A stretch of DNA of 64,000 nucleotides, taken from the NCBI GenBank assembly GCA_022578605.1, contig MU394056.1, positions 434,001-498,000 on the forward strand. Direction: 5' to 3'. The position numbers were made by a program, and so were the translations under genes. This document shows positions 25,161-36,145 of this stretch, piece after piece. The notes beneath the pieces were generated by a model. The model saw only the letters and a program-made list of their open reading frames with translations, was not told the origin of the DNA and ran no database searches. The stretch's first letter is position 1; each line of letters opens with the position of its first letter. The stretch comes from Camillea tinctor (taxonomy: Eukaryota; Ascomycota; Sordariomycetes; Xylariales; Xylariaceae).

Positions 25161-27101
25161 CTACGCGGCAGTGACACCTGTCGTCATTGGTTGGGGCGGT
25201 CCCGAGCTTGCCAGTTTCGGAGTCTTCTGCTTCCCCGTTATCGGGCTAGCTTGACCAGGTGTCTGAGATCCGGGTTTCGGAGCTTGTGCGCCGGGCCGTG
25301 CTGCTGGCATCGAGAACGCCGGTTCCTTAGTGGGATCTACTCCAGGATATAGACCTTGGAGTTTCTTATACAAATCCCCCATGTATTTAGCCGTCTCTTC
25401 CCGCTCTGATACCTCCGGCTTTGCTTCAGCGCCGTCCGTGCTCTGCAATTGCTTCAATTTGACATTTACATGTAGTGGTGGCGGTTGTAGATAAGCAGGG
25501 CATGGCGTGTTTGATACATTGCCTTTCTTATCGGCCAAACCTGCTAGGTACGTTAAGTTGGTCTGGAGTCTACGCATACAACTAACATTGTTAGTAAGCA
25601 ATTGAATTCTTTGAAGACTCGTGTCTAGCTTACTGGTTGTAGTCCTGCTGTAGGAACTCTTCTTCCTCTGTAGGCTTCTTCTCGGTCTCTTTCGTGGTGC
25701 CATCACTGCCATTTACCTTTTCCCGTTCGGACTTGAGGCTAAGTTGTGTTTGCTGGATCTGCATGGCTTCCAGTAGCAATTCATTGTTGATCTCCAAGAT
25801 TACTGCCACCCGGTCTTTATCTCTTGGGTCTACACCAGGACTTAAAGGGGTAGGATTGCCAGAAACGCCGTTAACCGCGTTACCTTGACCTGATGTGGGG
25901 AACGTAGGAGTTTGTGGTGTCTGTACATTGCTAGATGGAGGTGGCTGCTGGGGTGGTTGCTGCTGCTGCTGTTGTTGCTGCTGTTGAGGTTGTGGTTGGG
26001 GTTGGGGTTGTGGTTGATGTTGCTGATGTTGTGGTGTTTGATGATGTTGATGCTGTTGCTGGTGCTGGTGCTGGTGCTGGTGCTGTTGTTGTGTATGATG
26101 CGGCGTATGGTTCATATGCTGGCCCTGCTGTGCGCTCTGGGGATGCTGTGGTGTTGAAAACTGAGACTGCTGGGGGTGGTGCGCGTTGTTCGGGGTCGGT
26201 GTGCCTTGGGCGGGCTGCCCTTGGAAGTTTCGCGTTGGAGTTGACATTCCGCCGGCGTTTGGAGGGTGATGTTGCTGGTGTTGCTGGTGTTGCTGCTGCT
26301 GATGTTGCTGTTGTTGCTGATGTTGTTGATGCTGATGCTGTTGTTGTTGATGCATACGCTGCATCATCTGTTGCTGTTGCGGATTCATGCCTTGATGCAT
26401 AGGGAAACCGGACATGGGCATACCGCCTCCCATCGCATAGTTGGGGGCTATGTTCATTTGGGGCGCAACTGACGTAGGGATGCCGGCGCCGTAAGGAGAA
26501 TTCGTGTAAGGAGTTTGGTAGTTGGGCACTAACACATCAATCAACACATCAGCATGGAAACGGCCAACAAACCAGCACAAGAAGCAAGCAGCAAGTAAAT
26601 TAAACCTCTAGACGGACTCGGGCTAGCACTTAACAAGGACCACTTAGGGGAATACACGGACTCGGGGGAGGGCAGAGTCGCGTCGCTTGTCAAGATTGCT
26701 ATTTGGAGCTGCTAACAGCCGGATGGGATATGGAAAGCAGCAGGAGGGAGTATCACATGAGGCATGACGACATCAGGTAGGGACAAAACGCGGCTAAGGA
26801 AACAAAAGGAGGCTCGGGGACAGATGAAGGGAAGTTGCTTACTCTGGCCATTGGCAGCGGCCATGTGCGGCATGCCGGTATTCTGCATCATGCCTGCAGG
26901 GCCAGCGACGGGCATCATATTGGGATTGCCTGGAAAGCCAGCGCCGGCCTGGGTGCCCATGGGGAACTGCTGAGGATTGTACATCATCTGGTTAGGACCT
27001 GAGCCGGGCTGCAGATGGTTGTTCTGGGAACCTGGGGGTGGGGCGGTATTGTAAGGTGAACCAGCAGCGGCATTGGGGAACCCATAGTTGCCGGCGTACA
27101 T
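25161..27101 (-). CDS. SSXT/SS18-like SWI/SNF subunit (Snf11-related)
   Basis: Likely subunit of a SWI/SNF chromatin-remodelling complex in the nucleus. Exons 27101-26843, 26528-25634 and 25569-25161 (phases 1 and 2) give 520 residues. The N-terminal 260 residues are Gly/Pro/Asn/Met-rich, then Gln/His-rich with long QH runs (26370-25945). The family signature is in the C-terminal part: RDKDRVAVILEINNELLLEA, then LQTNLTYLAGLADKKG across the last intron, followed by a CPAYLQPPP segment. This matches the SS18 N-terminal homology pattern (a LDDNNHLI-like helix, then TNLVYLATIAD). Human SS18 and the related yeast Snf11 are SWI/SNF subunits that contact the ATPase. The order is reversed from SS18, with the Q-rich part first. 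The first intron is long (314 nt). Assignment rests on motif resemblance, not on a search. Confidence 0.85.
25945..26370 (-). repeat. Gln/His codon repeat inside the SSXT-like gene
   Basis: Runs of CAG/CAA/CAT/CAC codons (seen as CTG/TTG/ATG on the plus strand), including a CAC-CAG hexamer array near 26060-26095. They encode the low-complexity Q/H region of the SWI/SNF subunit. Such tracts are prone to length change between strains. Confidence 0.85.
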
Positions 27102-27800
27102 GGCTCACGATAGGCTGTCACAATGCTGGCACAGCTGGCTGGGCTGGGCGGCGAGGGCGTGACGTGGGCGAGGGCAGATCTGGGACGGGACTCGTTGGAA
27201 CTTGAGATTTGTTCACCACAGACGAGTATGGTGTGTCGCGCGTCGTGTGGGGTGCGCCCGAGAAGAGCAGGGGGGTATGGCGATCACGAGGCCAGACGGA
27301 CGCCTCAGCGGCCTCGGGTCCAAAATGAACGTGGTGACACTTGAAGAGGGTAAGGTACTATTTTCCTGGGATCCAGCCTCAAAAGGGTTTCTTTTTTTTT
27401 TCTTCTTCTCTCTCTTTTCTCTTTCTGAACCCGAGTGACTAGTCCTAGGTAACGATAGGACACACGTTTCTACTCCGTACCTTCAAGTAAACAGACGGGT
27501 AGATAGAACAGACAGAGAGAGATAGATATATGTCAGTTGTCCGAAAGAAGACCTGGAATGTATGTACTGGATATAGATGAAGTAGTATGTAGTAGCAGTA
27601 GCTGAAGCAGTAGTCTGGTCCAGTAGTGGTAAGTAGTACCTAACGACTTAGACTTGGGTAGAAGCTGTCCCGAGAAGTGTGATGTATGTGTACGGGGGTG
27701 TTAGGAGCTAATGTCAGGCACATCGGGATCTTCCTTCTAGAAATCTCCCTCGCTTTCCGGTTTCCCCTTTCCTTTTCCCCTGTGGACAAGAGAACCAAGG

Positions 27801-27857
27801 GTGGGTGTGTATGTGTATGTGTGTGTGTGTATGTGTGTGTGTGTGTATGTGTGTGTA
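27801..27857. repeat. TG/TATG microsatellite
   Basis: Imperfect (GT)n interrupted by AT units, in the 5' flank of the SSXT-like gene. Confidence 0.9.
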
Positions 27858-28430
27858 CTAGTTGCTGATTTGACTCAAAAGCCAAGGTAATAGGGTACCA
27901 AGGGCTGAAGGATGGTAAGGTAGGCAGAGTAGACAGTAAATAGACAGGTAATGAATGGGACGGTATATAACCTTAGTGTACGTAAGATAGGTCAAAGTAG
28001 ACGAGACCAGTGCTATACCTTTCAGGTTATGTCTCGAGTGATCTTAGGTGTGTATGAAAAAAAAAAAAAAAGAATAGCAAATAGACCAAGGCGCAACTAG
28101 GGGAACTAGGGGGATTATGCGGTGACGGAGACAAGACGGGGACGGTCTTATGCAGTAACCAGTACCAGGATTCGTGTTGTGGGACAATACCACATGCGGT
28201 GCGGATGGTGACTGACTTTGTGTTTCTGTCCGAGACAAGATAATAAGGATAATATGAATGTATGAGTGTATGGATGTAGCAATCAAGGCACGAAGTGACG
28301 TGGGTGCGTTGGAAATTGTGACAGGAAAGATATGCGAGAGGATTTAGAATTAGAAGGGGGGGAAGGGGGGTGGGTGGTGGTATTGGTGGTAATAGTAATT
28401 ATGGTGGTAGTGGTGGTAGTAGAAGGGGGG

Positions 28431-28454
28431 GATTGGGATTGGGATTGGGATTGA
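28431..28454. repeat. GATTGG hexamer repeat
   Basis: Three GATTGG copies plus a fourth ending in A, preceded by a G-run. Intergenic simple repeat. Confidence 0.8.
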
Positions 28455-29474
28455 GTGGGAAGGGAAAAAAAAAAAGAGTTGGTCGTAAGTTTAGTTAACA
28501 TGAGGGAAGGAAAAAGGCTGGCGTGGGTGCGGTACACACGTACACACACGCTACGACTACACTGGGAAAGAGCTTTTGCCAGCAGTAAAGTCGAGCCGGG
28601 TAAGCAGCTGATGAACCAATGAATGGCTAGATAGATTTGGGACGAGCGGAAATGGCGAGATCCTAGATCCTTCTCTATGTGGTGATGACGCTATGACCAA
28701 TTAGATATTATGGGGCCTTTTCTTTTTTTTCTTTTTTTTTCTTCTTCTTCTTTTTTCTTTTTAACCTTCTCCCGATTAGGAACATGCTAACGTATGGATC
28801 ATCCAATAGTATTGACCACATCGTTAACCTCCTAACCTCTCTAGGATTAAGGTCGTACGAAACAATTCTCAGGGTGCATGTAATACGTATGATTATACTA
28901 TTGAATCTATATTCCTCTTGAATTAGGGGTCCTAAGTCTTACCTAGTTTTTACCTACACTAGGTAGGTTTTATATATGTCTCTAAGGCAAGACAATGCCC
29001 CAAGACATTTTTCGGTTCACTTACTCGATAGACTTCATCTTTACTTGTAGGTACATAGGGCATCATATATCAGGGAATTCGACGAGTCAGTTCTGTCCAG
29101 GGATATTCCAAGTCCAGGGCGCATAGCGTGCCTGTTCTCAAGGGCACTCGGACATGTGCATACACTATATATGTCTATAATATCCCCAGACTATAGGTAT
29201 CTGCATCTTGTTTTCAACAACCAGGACGCATACGCATACCTTGTAGTGTACCCCGATTTAGTAAATGTCTCTATATACACACCATAAGAATGTACATACA
29301 CGTTTCCCTGAAACCTATGCACAGGGGATCGAAGCGGGTACGTACGTGATGTGAAAAAAACACAACCACGGTGATATAGTTTGCGTATATACCTCCTTAC
29401 CAATGTACTTTACGCTTCACACGCGTCATCATACAACTAGGAGCAAGAGAAAAGCCCTGGAGAATGCTCACAGG

Positions 29475-30767
29475 TCAACCAAACATGAACTTCCTCCAGT
29501 TCTGCGCGAGCCTCTCCACACCCTCGCGGAGATCCCAACCTTTGATCTGACATATCCGCCGGCAAACCTCCTCCAGGTTCCGGTCCATCTGCTCCCCGGC
29601 CGTGTGTAGGTCGCTTTCAACCAAAATGCGGTCATCAGGCGCAGCGAGGATAGCCTCCTCCGTTTTCTTATCACCTCCTACCGCACCCCAGTTAATAGCT
29701 ACTGAGAAAGAGAAGAAGATCTTGGCCGGCACAGCGGGCTGAGTGTACTGCTTAAGCACGCCGACATGACCACTAAATGAGTGGATGCATATGCGCGGGG
29801 GGTACGGTTTCGGGCCGGACGCATTGGATTGCAGACTTATCTTTTTCAGTTTACTTCGGATTTGCGATTGGACTTTGATGTCGTCGTCCTCCGAGTCGCT
29901 GGAGAACTCCTCCGCTCCTTCGGCGATCTGTCTTTTCTCCCGTCGGGATAGAACTTCTCTCTCATGTCCCTTCCAGCATTCGGCTATCGTGTCGTACAAT
30001 ATCCCGTGTGCCTGGACCCCATGTACACTCACCGGGCGACCCATTTCACCGGCCAGTTTCAGTTGTGCTTTGAGTACGGTGGCTTGGTGCGTCATCTGCA
30101 CACGATGAGGGCTCAAAAGACGACCTTCTCGGCCTCCGGGGGTAAGCTCTTCATCTCGCTCAGCCTCATGCGCCGACGTCCAGCTCTGTGGGAGCCGAAA
30201 GGCTTTATCTAATCCGATTTCTCCAACAAGTGCCAGAGGATGTTTCTCGAGGCGTGCTTTCGTCTCCTTGAGGAACTCAGATAGTGGCTTGGGATCCGGA
30301 AGACCCTCACTAAAAGATACATCTTTCGATGAGGGTGGGGGCGCTAGGATGGTGTCGTAGTGTGCTATTTTGCCAGATTTTGTTCCATTGTAAGTCGGAT
30401 TGGGGTCCGTATCATCATACAGCTGGTACGAAAACCATGGATGCCAGCCGAAAGAAGGTATTATACGTTCCTGGGACGGGGCTGCCTGTGAGAATAGCGT
30501 GCCAACGTCTTTAACACCACGTTCCACCGCCACGTTGGAAACAAGTTCTTGATCCTGGGTTCGTGTGGACATAACGGTCAGAGCACGGGCTTTCATATCA
30601 GATATAGACGCTATGGAGGTCATGGTGTCCGTTGGGTGACAGTGGGCGTCAAAGACCCCGATATCCCAGGGAAAGGGCTCCGATGGCGTATCCCGTTCAT
30701 TGCTTATTAGCGGCTGCTCCGAAGCTTGCCTAGTGCTCTCCACCGACTCCGAGTGCTGCTGGCACAT
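29475..30767 (-). CDS. scn1: Scn1-type TatD family metal-dependent hydrolase
   Basis: Single-exon gene of 430 residues. TatD-family proteins are TIM-barrel, metal-dependent hydrolases, often DNases. In fission yeast Scn1 is known as an interactor of the APC/C subunit Cut9; the enzymatic role is not settled. Motifs: FDAHCHPTD with H42 and H44 (the metal-binding HxH), IPSFGWHPWF (about 103-112), LVGEIGLD with E183, SVHGVQAHG, IHSFSGHVGVLKQY and RILVESDLH, in the family order. A long acidic insertion (EEFSSDSEDDD) lies between the SVHG and IHSFSGH motifs. The first ATG opens MCQQHSES; the frame stays open eight codons further up but without an ATG. An acceptor-like CTATAG just upstream leaves room for an unseen 5' exon. 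Confidence 0.92.
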   Translation of the reverse strand: MCQQHSESVESTRQASEQPLISNERDTPSEPFPWDIGVFDAHCHPTDTMTSIASISDMKARALTVMSTRTQDQELVSNVAVERGVKDVGTLFSQAAPSQERIIPSFGWHPWFSYQLYDDTDPNPTYNGTKSGKIAHYDTILAPPPSSKDVSFSEGLPDPKPLSEFLKETKARLEKHPLALVGEIGLDKAFRLPQSWTSAHEAERDEELTPGGREGRLLSPHRVQMTHQATVLKAQLKLAGEMGRPVSVHGVQAHGILYDTIAECWKGHEREVLSRREKRQIAEGAEEFSSDSEDDDIKVQSQIRSKLKKISLQSNASGPKPYPPRICIHSFSGHVGVLKQYTQPAVPAKIFFSFSVAINWGAVGGDKKTEEAILAAPDDRILVESDLHTAGEQMDRNLEEVCRRICQIKGWDLREGVERLAQNWRKFMFG

Positions 30768-32597
30768 AGCAGCGGCTGATTTGTCTAACACTATAGATAG
30801 AGATGCAACCTTGTATCCCTAGAAGACCCCGCAACTTGCGTGCTTTTCTCTCAGCTACAAGAATGACAAGGTGATAGCCCTAACGCTCGGCGAACCCCGA
30901 TAAAAAAGAGGTTATTATGACAGCAATGATCAAGGTGGCGGCGGCTAGAGGCACAAGAAGGTTCAAGCCTGAGTGAGAATACCGGTTATCTGCCGAGTCC
31001 GAGCCCGAAGTCCTTACCGAGCAAATTGAGAGCGGCAGGTCTAGTGTGCAGTCTCAGTCAGTAACTCTATTTCTTGTGATGAGTTCGGTCAAACCTATAT
31101 AGCCTCAGTGGATTTCAGGGTGGCATTTACAGTTTGAGGGGCGGCGTGCCACGTTGAAATGCCCTTTATCAACCTCGCTGCCATACACCTCGTTAATACG
31201 CTGGATGTGCTTAGAGGGAAATCGACGATTGGCTTAAGTGGCTTGGTTGGCTTTGAATTAACATTGACTACTAGCTTGAAGCTGTTGATGATGAAGGAAG
31301 TTGCCGGTATGTAGTGTACTAGCCTACACACGTATTGGATTAGAAGTCAATATGGGCTACATGTAAGGTAACCTATGAGATAGATGAGTCAATAGCACTA
31401 GGGTTACAACCATGTAGGTAGGTAACTCGTAGGTAGGCTAGTATGTGGTAAGACAATCCCGCAGGATTGGTTGGGTTGTACATCGATGTATGTAATGGAA
31501 CCGAAGCTAGCGCCTTGACGTAATTAGTCTGCGGTCTTCAATGTTGTACATACGCAAGTACCTACTTCCAATACATATTGATGTAAATAATTGTTAACAT
31601 TCATTAAGTATGGGGTAGATAGTGAGTAGTTTATCTACCTAGTTTATCTGGGGAGGGTGGTTTCGTACAACCATTGGTACAATACTCCAATAATCGTATA
31701 TGTATGTTCCTCTCTTCTTCTGCTCCATTCAACTTTCGGCGACTTACACCACTACACTACATTTTACCGGGCCACCCACCCACACTATTATCAACACCTA
31801 CTACATCTATCCCCCGGACCACATCCCACCCCACCATCACCATCCAACAAGAAGGGATCTAGTTGCAAGAGGCGAGCTCCGGGATTGACCGGAGGTGGCA
31901 AGAGTTTGGCAGGTAGTAAATGTTGATGTATTAAGTTATGTTAAGTTATATCTTCGCATATGTACTTATAATGCCCATGCCAACTTTCACATGTCGAGTG
32001 AGAGTTCGGCTGCTTCGCCCATCGTCATAATTGGTGGTGCGCAATAATCTAGAAGAGAATAGCTTTCACTTGCTTACTACCGCTGATGTATGGACCGTAT
32101 CTGCCGTCTCATTGCATCTCAGATCTAAACACCGTCAAATCATGCAATCAATTGATATCAGTTTCCTAGGTTAGGCGCTTGAGCTTGTGCTCCCCTCCCC
32201 TCTCATCCCATCCCATCCCATCCCATACACATAGCCAAAGGCATATATTATACACATACACACACCCACACCTTCATGCCATCCTATGCTGCATTGTCTT
32301 GTCCTTATTTCTCACTGCTTTGCCGTTTTTGAACCATCCCCCCCTCTAGACTCCTCGCACTAGATCCCGCAAACGAAATAATCGAAAGCAGTGGCAGACG
32401 TTGGATGAGACACTCCTCCATTCCACAACATCAACGACCACAACCATGATCATGCAACACAACCGACTAGATTAGGATATTAACACGTGAGAGGCCACCG
32501 ACGGCGTACAATTCCGTCAATCGCACCACAAGCTATGCACACATTTCGGGAATAATCAGCATCCAGCAACAAGCACCGCACCACTGCAACAGTCCCG
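30768..32597. other. Intergenic region between divergent scn1 and the membrane-protein gene
   Basis: About 1.8 kb, probably holding both promoters. It contains a CATCC/TCCCA pentamer repeat at 32204-32226 and CA-rich runs near 32250. No further gene is supported. Confidence 0.6.
32204..32226. repeat. CATCC pentamer repeat
   Basis: Four to five tandem CATCC units about 370 nt upstream of the start of the gene at 32598. Confidence 0.85.
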
Positions 32598-33320
32598 ATG
32601 GGGTTTTCTATCAACCCACTCCAATTTCTCATCTTCCCCTTCCTCTTTCTCGTCGCCTTACCGGTCGCCCTCTGCGCCGGCTTCACCACCATACTCGCAT
32701 TCTTTGTTCTTTTCATCCGCCTGTTCCTTGTGTACTTCGATGTCGGGCTAGAGACACTACATTTCCTTTTCACGGGAAATGCTACCCTGCACTCACGAAC
32801 GCCATCATCTTCATTGAGCTCATCGCCCCTGCCGTCGCCAAATGCCACTCATTCGAGAACCAAGCGTCACCGCAGACGGAAAAGCAGTACCGGTAGCGGC
32901 ACCGCCACCGGCAGCATAACCCCGGTCGGTGGCTCGGATAACCTAGCTTTGACCCCTAGCATTGGCCTCGAGAGGGATTTCGAAGGACTCGGTGGGTGGC
33001 GGCTGGATAGTGCGGACGGCGGTGCTGATACTGCCGACGACAAACAATGGTACAACCTGAACTCTCGCCTGGAACTGCCCGACCACCGGCATCATTCTAG
33101 GTCTCAAAGCGGAGGGACCTTGTTACCGGGATCCTGTAGTGTTGGACCATACACCAGATCGGGGGTGCCGATGGGAACCCTAAGCCCCGAGGCTCTACGG
33201 ATGACCACATCGCCCAATAGCTCGAGGTTGAAGCTCCATGATGGGTCGACCAAGCTGGACAACGATGACAGTTACTTCCCCCCGTGCGAAGGGAAGCATG
33301 CGAAAGCAAAAACTGCTTAA
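32598..33320 (+). CDS. Unknown protein with N-terminal membrane segment
   Basis: I do not recognise this 240-residue protein. Residues 1-58 are strongly hydrophobic (INPLQFLIFPFLFLVALPVA, then FTTILAFFVLFIRLFLVYF) and look like one long or two closely spaced membrane helices rather than a cleavable signal peptide. The rest is Ser/Thr/Pro/Gly-rich with a basic patch (RTKRHRRRKSS) right after the membrane part, suggesting a cytosolic disordered tail. Ending is KHAKAKTA. Single exon; the ATG starts directly before the hydrophobic stretch, and no stop-free extension upstream adds an ATG. Clear N-terminal amphipathic logic and its position between real genes make it likely genuine, but function cannot be inferred. 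Confidence 0.65.
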   Translation: MGFSINPLQFLIFPFLFLVALPVALCAGFTTILAFFVLFIRLFLVYFDVGLETLHFLFTGNATLHSRTPSSSLSSSPLPSPNATHSRTKRHRRRKSSTGSGTATGSITPVGGSDNLALTPSIGLERDFEGLGGWRLDSADGGADTADDKQWYNLNSRLELPDHRHHSRSQSGGTLLPGSCSVGPYTRSGVPMGTLSPEALRMTTSPNSSRLKLHDGSTKLDNDDSYFPPCEGKHAKAKTA

Positions 33321-33937
33321 TCAGCGGTAGTAGAATCCCTCGGAGGAGAAAGAAGCAGACGGGGGAAGAAAAAAAAAGGGGGCAAAATGAAGGACTGATC
33401 AAGGGGAGAGGGAAAACTTGTCAAAAACAAGGGCAGGCTCTGACGAATTAACGATTCATGTACGATCAACTTATCGGATTAAAGGGGGACTCAGTAAGGG
33501 GGTTATGGTACGTTGGACTTGATTTACTGGCTTAGGGAATTCACGGAAGGGTAAGGGGGGCAACTAGGTTTTATTTTATATCTTTTGCAGGTAATCAGGA
33601 TCAGGACTAAGGAAGGAAAACTGAAGGGGAGTTTATCGATTCTGGTATATTGTCGATTCGAGGCACAAGTGGAAGGTTAGGTACCTAGGTCGGTACCTAT
33701 GTATCATTGTAAAATAAGGGGTAAGCAAAGAAAAAAGCAAGATGGAAATGGAAATAAACGCAGGCTCGTGGTCCATGATAGGGTTTTATCATGTCTTCAT
33801 AATTGCTCTCAATGAATAAAAAAACAAAAATTATCCGATGGTATACCAATCCAACGCCTTAACACCATCTATCCGTCCCTCTTCGTGAGTTCCTTGCCGC
33901 CAATCATCTTAGCCGCAGAAGACAAGCCTTCCTCCCC
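33321..33937. other. Short intergenic region, 3' ends of two convergent genes
   Basis: About 600 nt between the convergent unknown membrane protein and spc24. It holds 3' UTR sequence and one ACCTAGGT palindrome (33683-33690) next to GGTACC repeats. No gene seen. Confidence 0.6.
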
Positions 33938-34802
33938 TTACAGCGTCTGCCAGAAGTAATTCGCGTAGAAGAAGCGCGAGAACTTCTTATCCAGATTGAC
34001 CACATGCACATCGCCCTTGCGGTCATTGCGCACGACCGCCTTCGCGAACTCGCCGTCGCGCTCGTCGCGCTCGAGGTCGATGCCCAGGCTGCGGTAGACG
34101 CGCAAGCGCAGCAGGACCTCGTCGTCGACGGGGTCGTGCCGGTTGCCGTCGCCGCCGCCCTCGAGCCCCTGCAGCTCCAGCTCCTGCAGCCGCGCCGCGA
34201 GGTCGGCTTGCTGCGACGACAGGCGCTCCGCTTCCATCTCGAGGTCCGACGCGGCTTTCGCGATGCGGAACTTCTGCGTGTCGAGCCGGGAGATCTCGGA
34301 GGCATGCGCGGCGGAGGAGTGCGCGGAGGTGAGCTCTTCGTATTGCCCTTGCTGGGTGTTGAGGGAGCGGGCGAGTTCTGGTTTTTTTTTGGTTGGTTTG
34401 GTCAGCGGGATGTTTTTATAGTGCTTCGAAGACTTGAAAAAGAGGGTTCGAAGATAGAGAGAAAAAGAGGGAGGAAGGGGATGCTTTGTTGGGGCATATA
34501 CGTACTCTTCAGGTCGGCTTCGGCGGCGCGGACTCGTGATGTGCGCTTCTCCTGCAGATCGAGGATACTATCGTTGATCCGCGAGATAGCATTCTTGTCG
34601 GGCGCAATGTTGAAGTTGTTTACGGTGTGCCGGATAAGCTATTGTCGAAATGAGACGTGTTAGTCAATTGCTGCTGCTATATTCCGGGTGTGTGGTATAT
34701 GCTATGCTATACTAGACGAAGGACATGATGGTTCTCGAGGTATGGAAGTGACTAGAAGATGATGGGTTTGCGTACCGCTGCGGGATCCTCGTCGAGAAGC
34801 AT
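33938..34802 (-). CDS. spc24: Kinetochore protein Spc24
   Basis: Subunit of the Ndc80 complex, which links kinetochores to spindle microtubules; Spc24 pairs with Spc25 to face the inner kinetochore. Exons 34802-34776, 34638-34506 and 34377-33938 (phases 0 and 1) give 199 residues, the usual size. The 9-residue first exon (MLLDEDPAA) is followed by [16 protein letters not shown] central coiled coil spans about 20-125 (many Glu/Arg/Ala/Leu heptads), and the globular C-terminus has the family-typical ending: [20 protein letters not shown] then [12 protein letters not shown]. The last exon is markedly GC-rich compared with its surroundings. Divergent from fis1 with 641 nt between start codons. 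Identification is firm from the C-terminal signature; the small first exon is inferred from splice signals. Confidence 0.95.
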
Positions 34803-35443
34803 TGTGGTGATGTCGTTCAATCAATGTTTGGCTTTTGATTTTCTCGGACTATATTTCGCCGTGTATAGGGAGTAAATTGTGTCTTCTTCTTGTTGTCGAT
34901 AATGAAGATGAATTGTTATCGCGGGGGAAGAGTTTATCTATCCGAGTAAGTAAATGACAGAACGACTACTTAAAAACCACTAACCTAAAGCCCAATGTGG
35001 TAATCCCCAAAACAACAAGCCTTGTGTGAGGTCGACGGGACGACTACCTATCTACTAGCGTGGTGTAGTGTAAGTAGCTAAGTACCTCCAAATTACCCCA
35101 CTAACCTAGGTACCTATGTACATAGTAGGTAGTTAGTAGGTAGGACTTAGCGCGCGTGATGACCCGTCCTTGGTTTCCTTTTTCTTTTTCTTTTTCTTTT
35201 ACACTAAAATATGGAGGGGGGGCAAAAGAATTACCAGCCACACGTAATGACAGCTTCCGCCACAAAGTTTCGAACATCTCAACTTTTCGTAATGGGAACA
35301 ATTCCTCTTCGATATTCTTGTTTCTTCCACATCCTAAAGCAGTGATACCTCGAGCATTTGAGCCCATATAAGGCCATTCCACCTACCTTTATTCCAAAAA
35401 TACCGAGATAACCTGTACGAAACATTTTGAATCACCGGAAAAC
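34803..35443. promoter_or_regulatory. Shared divergent promoter region of spc24 and fis1
   Basis: 641 nt separate the two start codons, so both promoters must lie here. It contains an ACCTAGGT palindrome (35104-35111), repeated GTAGGTA/GTACCTA words and a TTTTTC-repeat pyrimidine block (35171-35200). No clear TATA box could be assigned to either gene. Confidence 0.5.
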
Positions 35444-36145
35444 ATGACTGCTCTGCCTCGTAAGTTCTCCATCATCTCTTGATGTGGAGTCTTCCCGTTC
35501 CCCATTCCCCGTTTCCCGGCCCCTCCCTCATGTAAAAATATCTACCTACAAGTCTGGGTGCTAACTGGACAAAAGATGCCGTCGATGCGGAAACGTAAGA
35601 AACCTTCTTCATCCGTGAGACATGTCCTAACACTAACTCGCCCAATCGCCCAACACAGTCCGCTGAAGCCGTCAGAACTCGCCGTTCTGCGAGCGCAGTA
35701 CGAAAAGGAGGGAGAGATGGTAGGCGTGCAGACGAAATTCAACTACGCATGGGTACGTCATCCCTTCATTCAAGCCTCACTTCAGCCTTTTGCTCACATT
35801 AGCACGTCCGGCCTTTAGGGTTTAGTCAAGGCCAACTCCAGAAACGACCAGCAGATGGGTGTTCGCCTCCTCTCCGAGATCTTCCGCGTATCGCCCGAGC
35901 GCCGCCGCGAGTGTCTCTACTATCTAGCGCTGGGCAACTACAAGCTGGGGAACTACGGGGAGGCGAGACGGTACAACGACCTGCTGCTCGAACGGGAGCC
36001 GGCGAACCTCCAAGCGGCAGACCTGCGAAGATTGATCGATGATAAGGTGACCAAGGAGGGGTTGATGGGGGTGGCGATCATAAGTGGTGTCGCCATTGCC
36101 GCCGGCGTTGTCGGTGGCATCTTGTTTCGGGGCAAGAAGCGGTAG
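35444..36145 (+). CDS. fis1: Mitochondrial fission 1 protein Fis1
   Basis: Tail-anchored outer mitochondrial (and peroxisomal) membrane protein that recruits the dynamin-related fission machinery through adaptors. Exons 35444-35459, 35576-35594, 35659-35752 and 35819-36145 give 151 residues, the normal length. The first two coding exons are tiny (16 and 19 nt) and together encode MTALPHAVDAET, matching the expected N-terminal arm; phases are 1, 2 and 0. The TPR-like bundle follows: [46 protein letters not shown] then [20 protein letters not shown]. The C-terminal anchor is [20 protein letters not shown] plus ILF, then the basic tail RGKKR. The intron before exon 2 has a GCTAAC branch site 13 nt from its acceptor. 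Identification is certain. Confidence 0.96.

Larger units (their letters stand above)
27102..29474. other. Intergenic region 5' of the SSXT-like gene
   Basis: About 2.4 kb with no supported gene. It contains the SSXT-like promoter (CT-rich block near 27390-27425), a TG/TATG microsatellite at 27801-27857, a GATTGG hexamer repeat at 28431-28454 and a T/C tract at 28720-28760. The remainder is unremarkable AT-leaning spacer and 3' sequence of the Scn1-like gene. Confidence 0.6.

Noticed and set aside
25912..26402. Plus-strand Leu/Val/Ala-rich frames over the SSXT-like gene
   Set aside because: They are the complement of the CAG/CAC repeat; apparent membrane helices are an artefact of that repeat.
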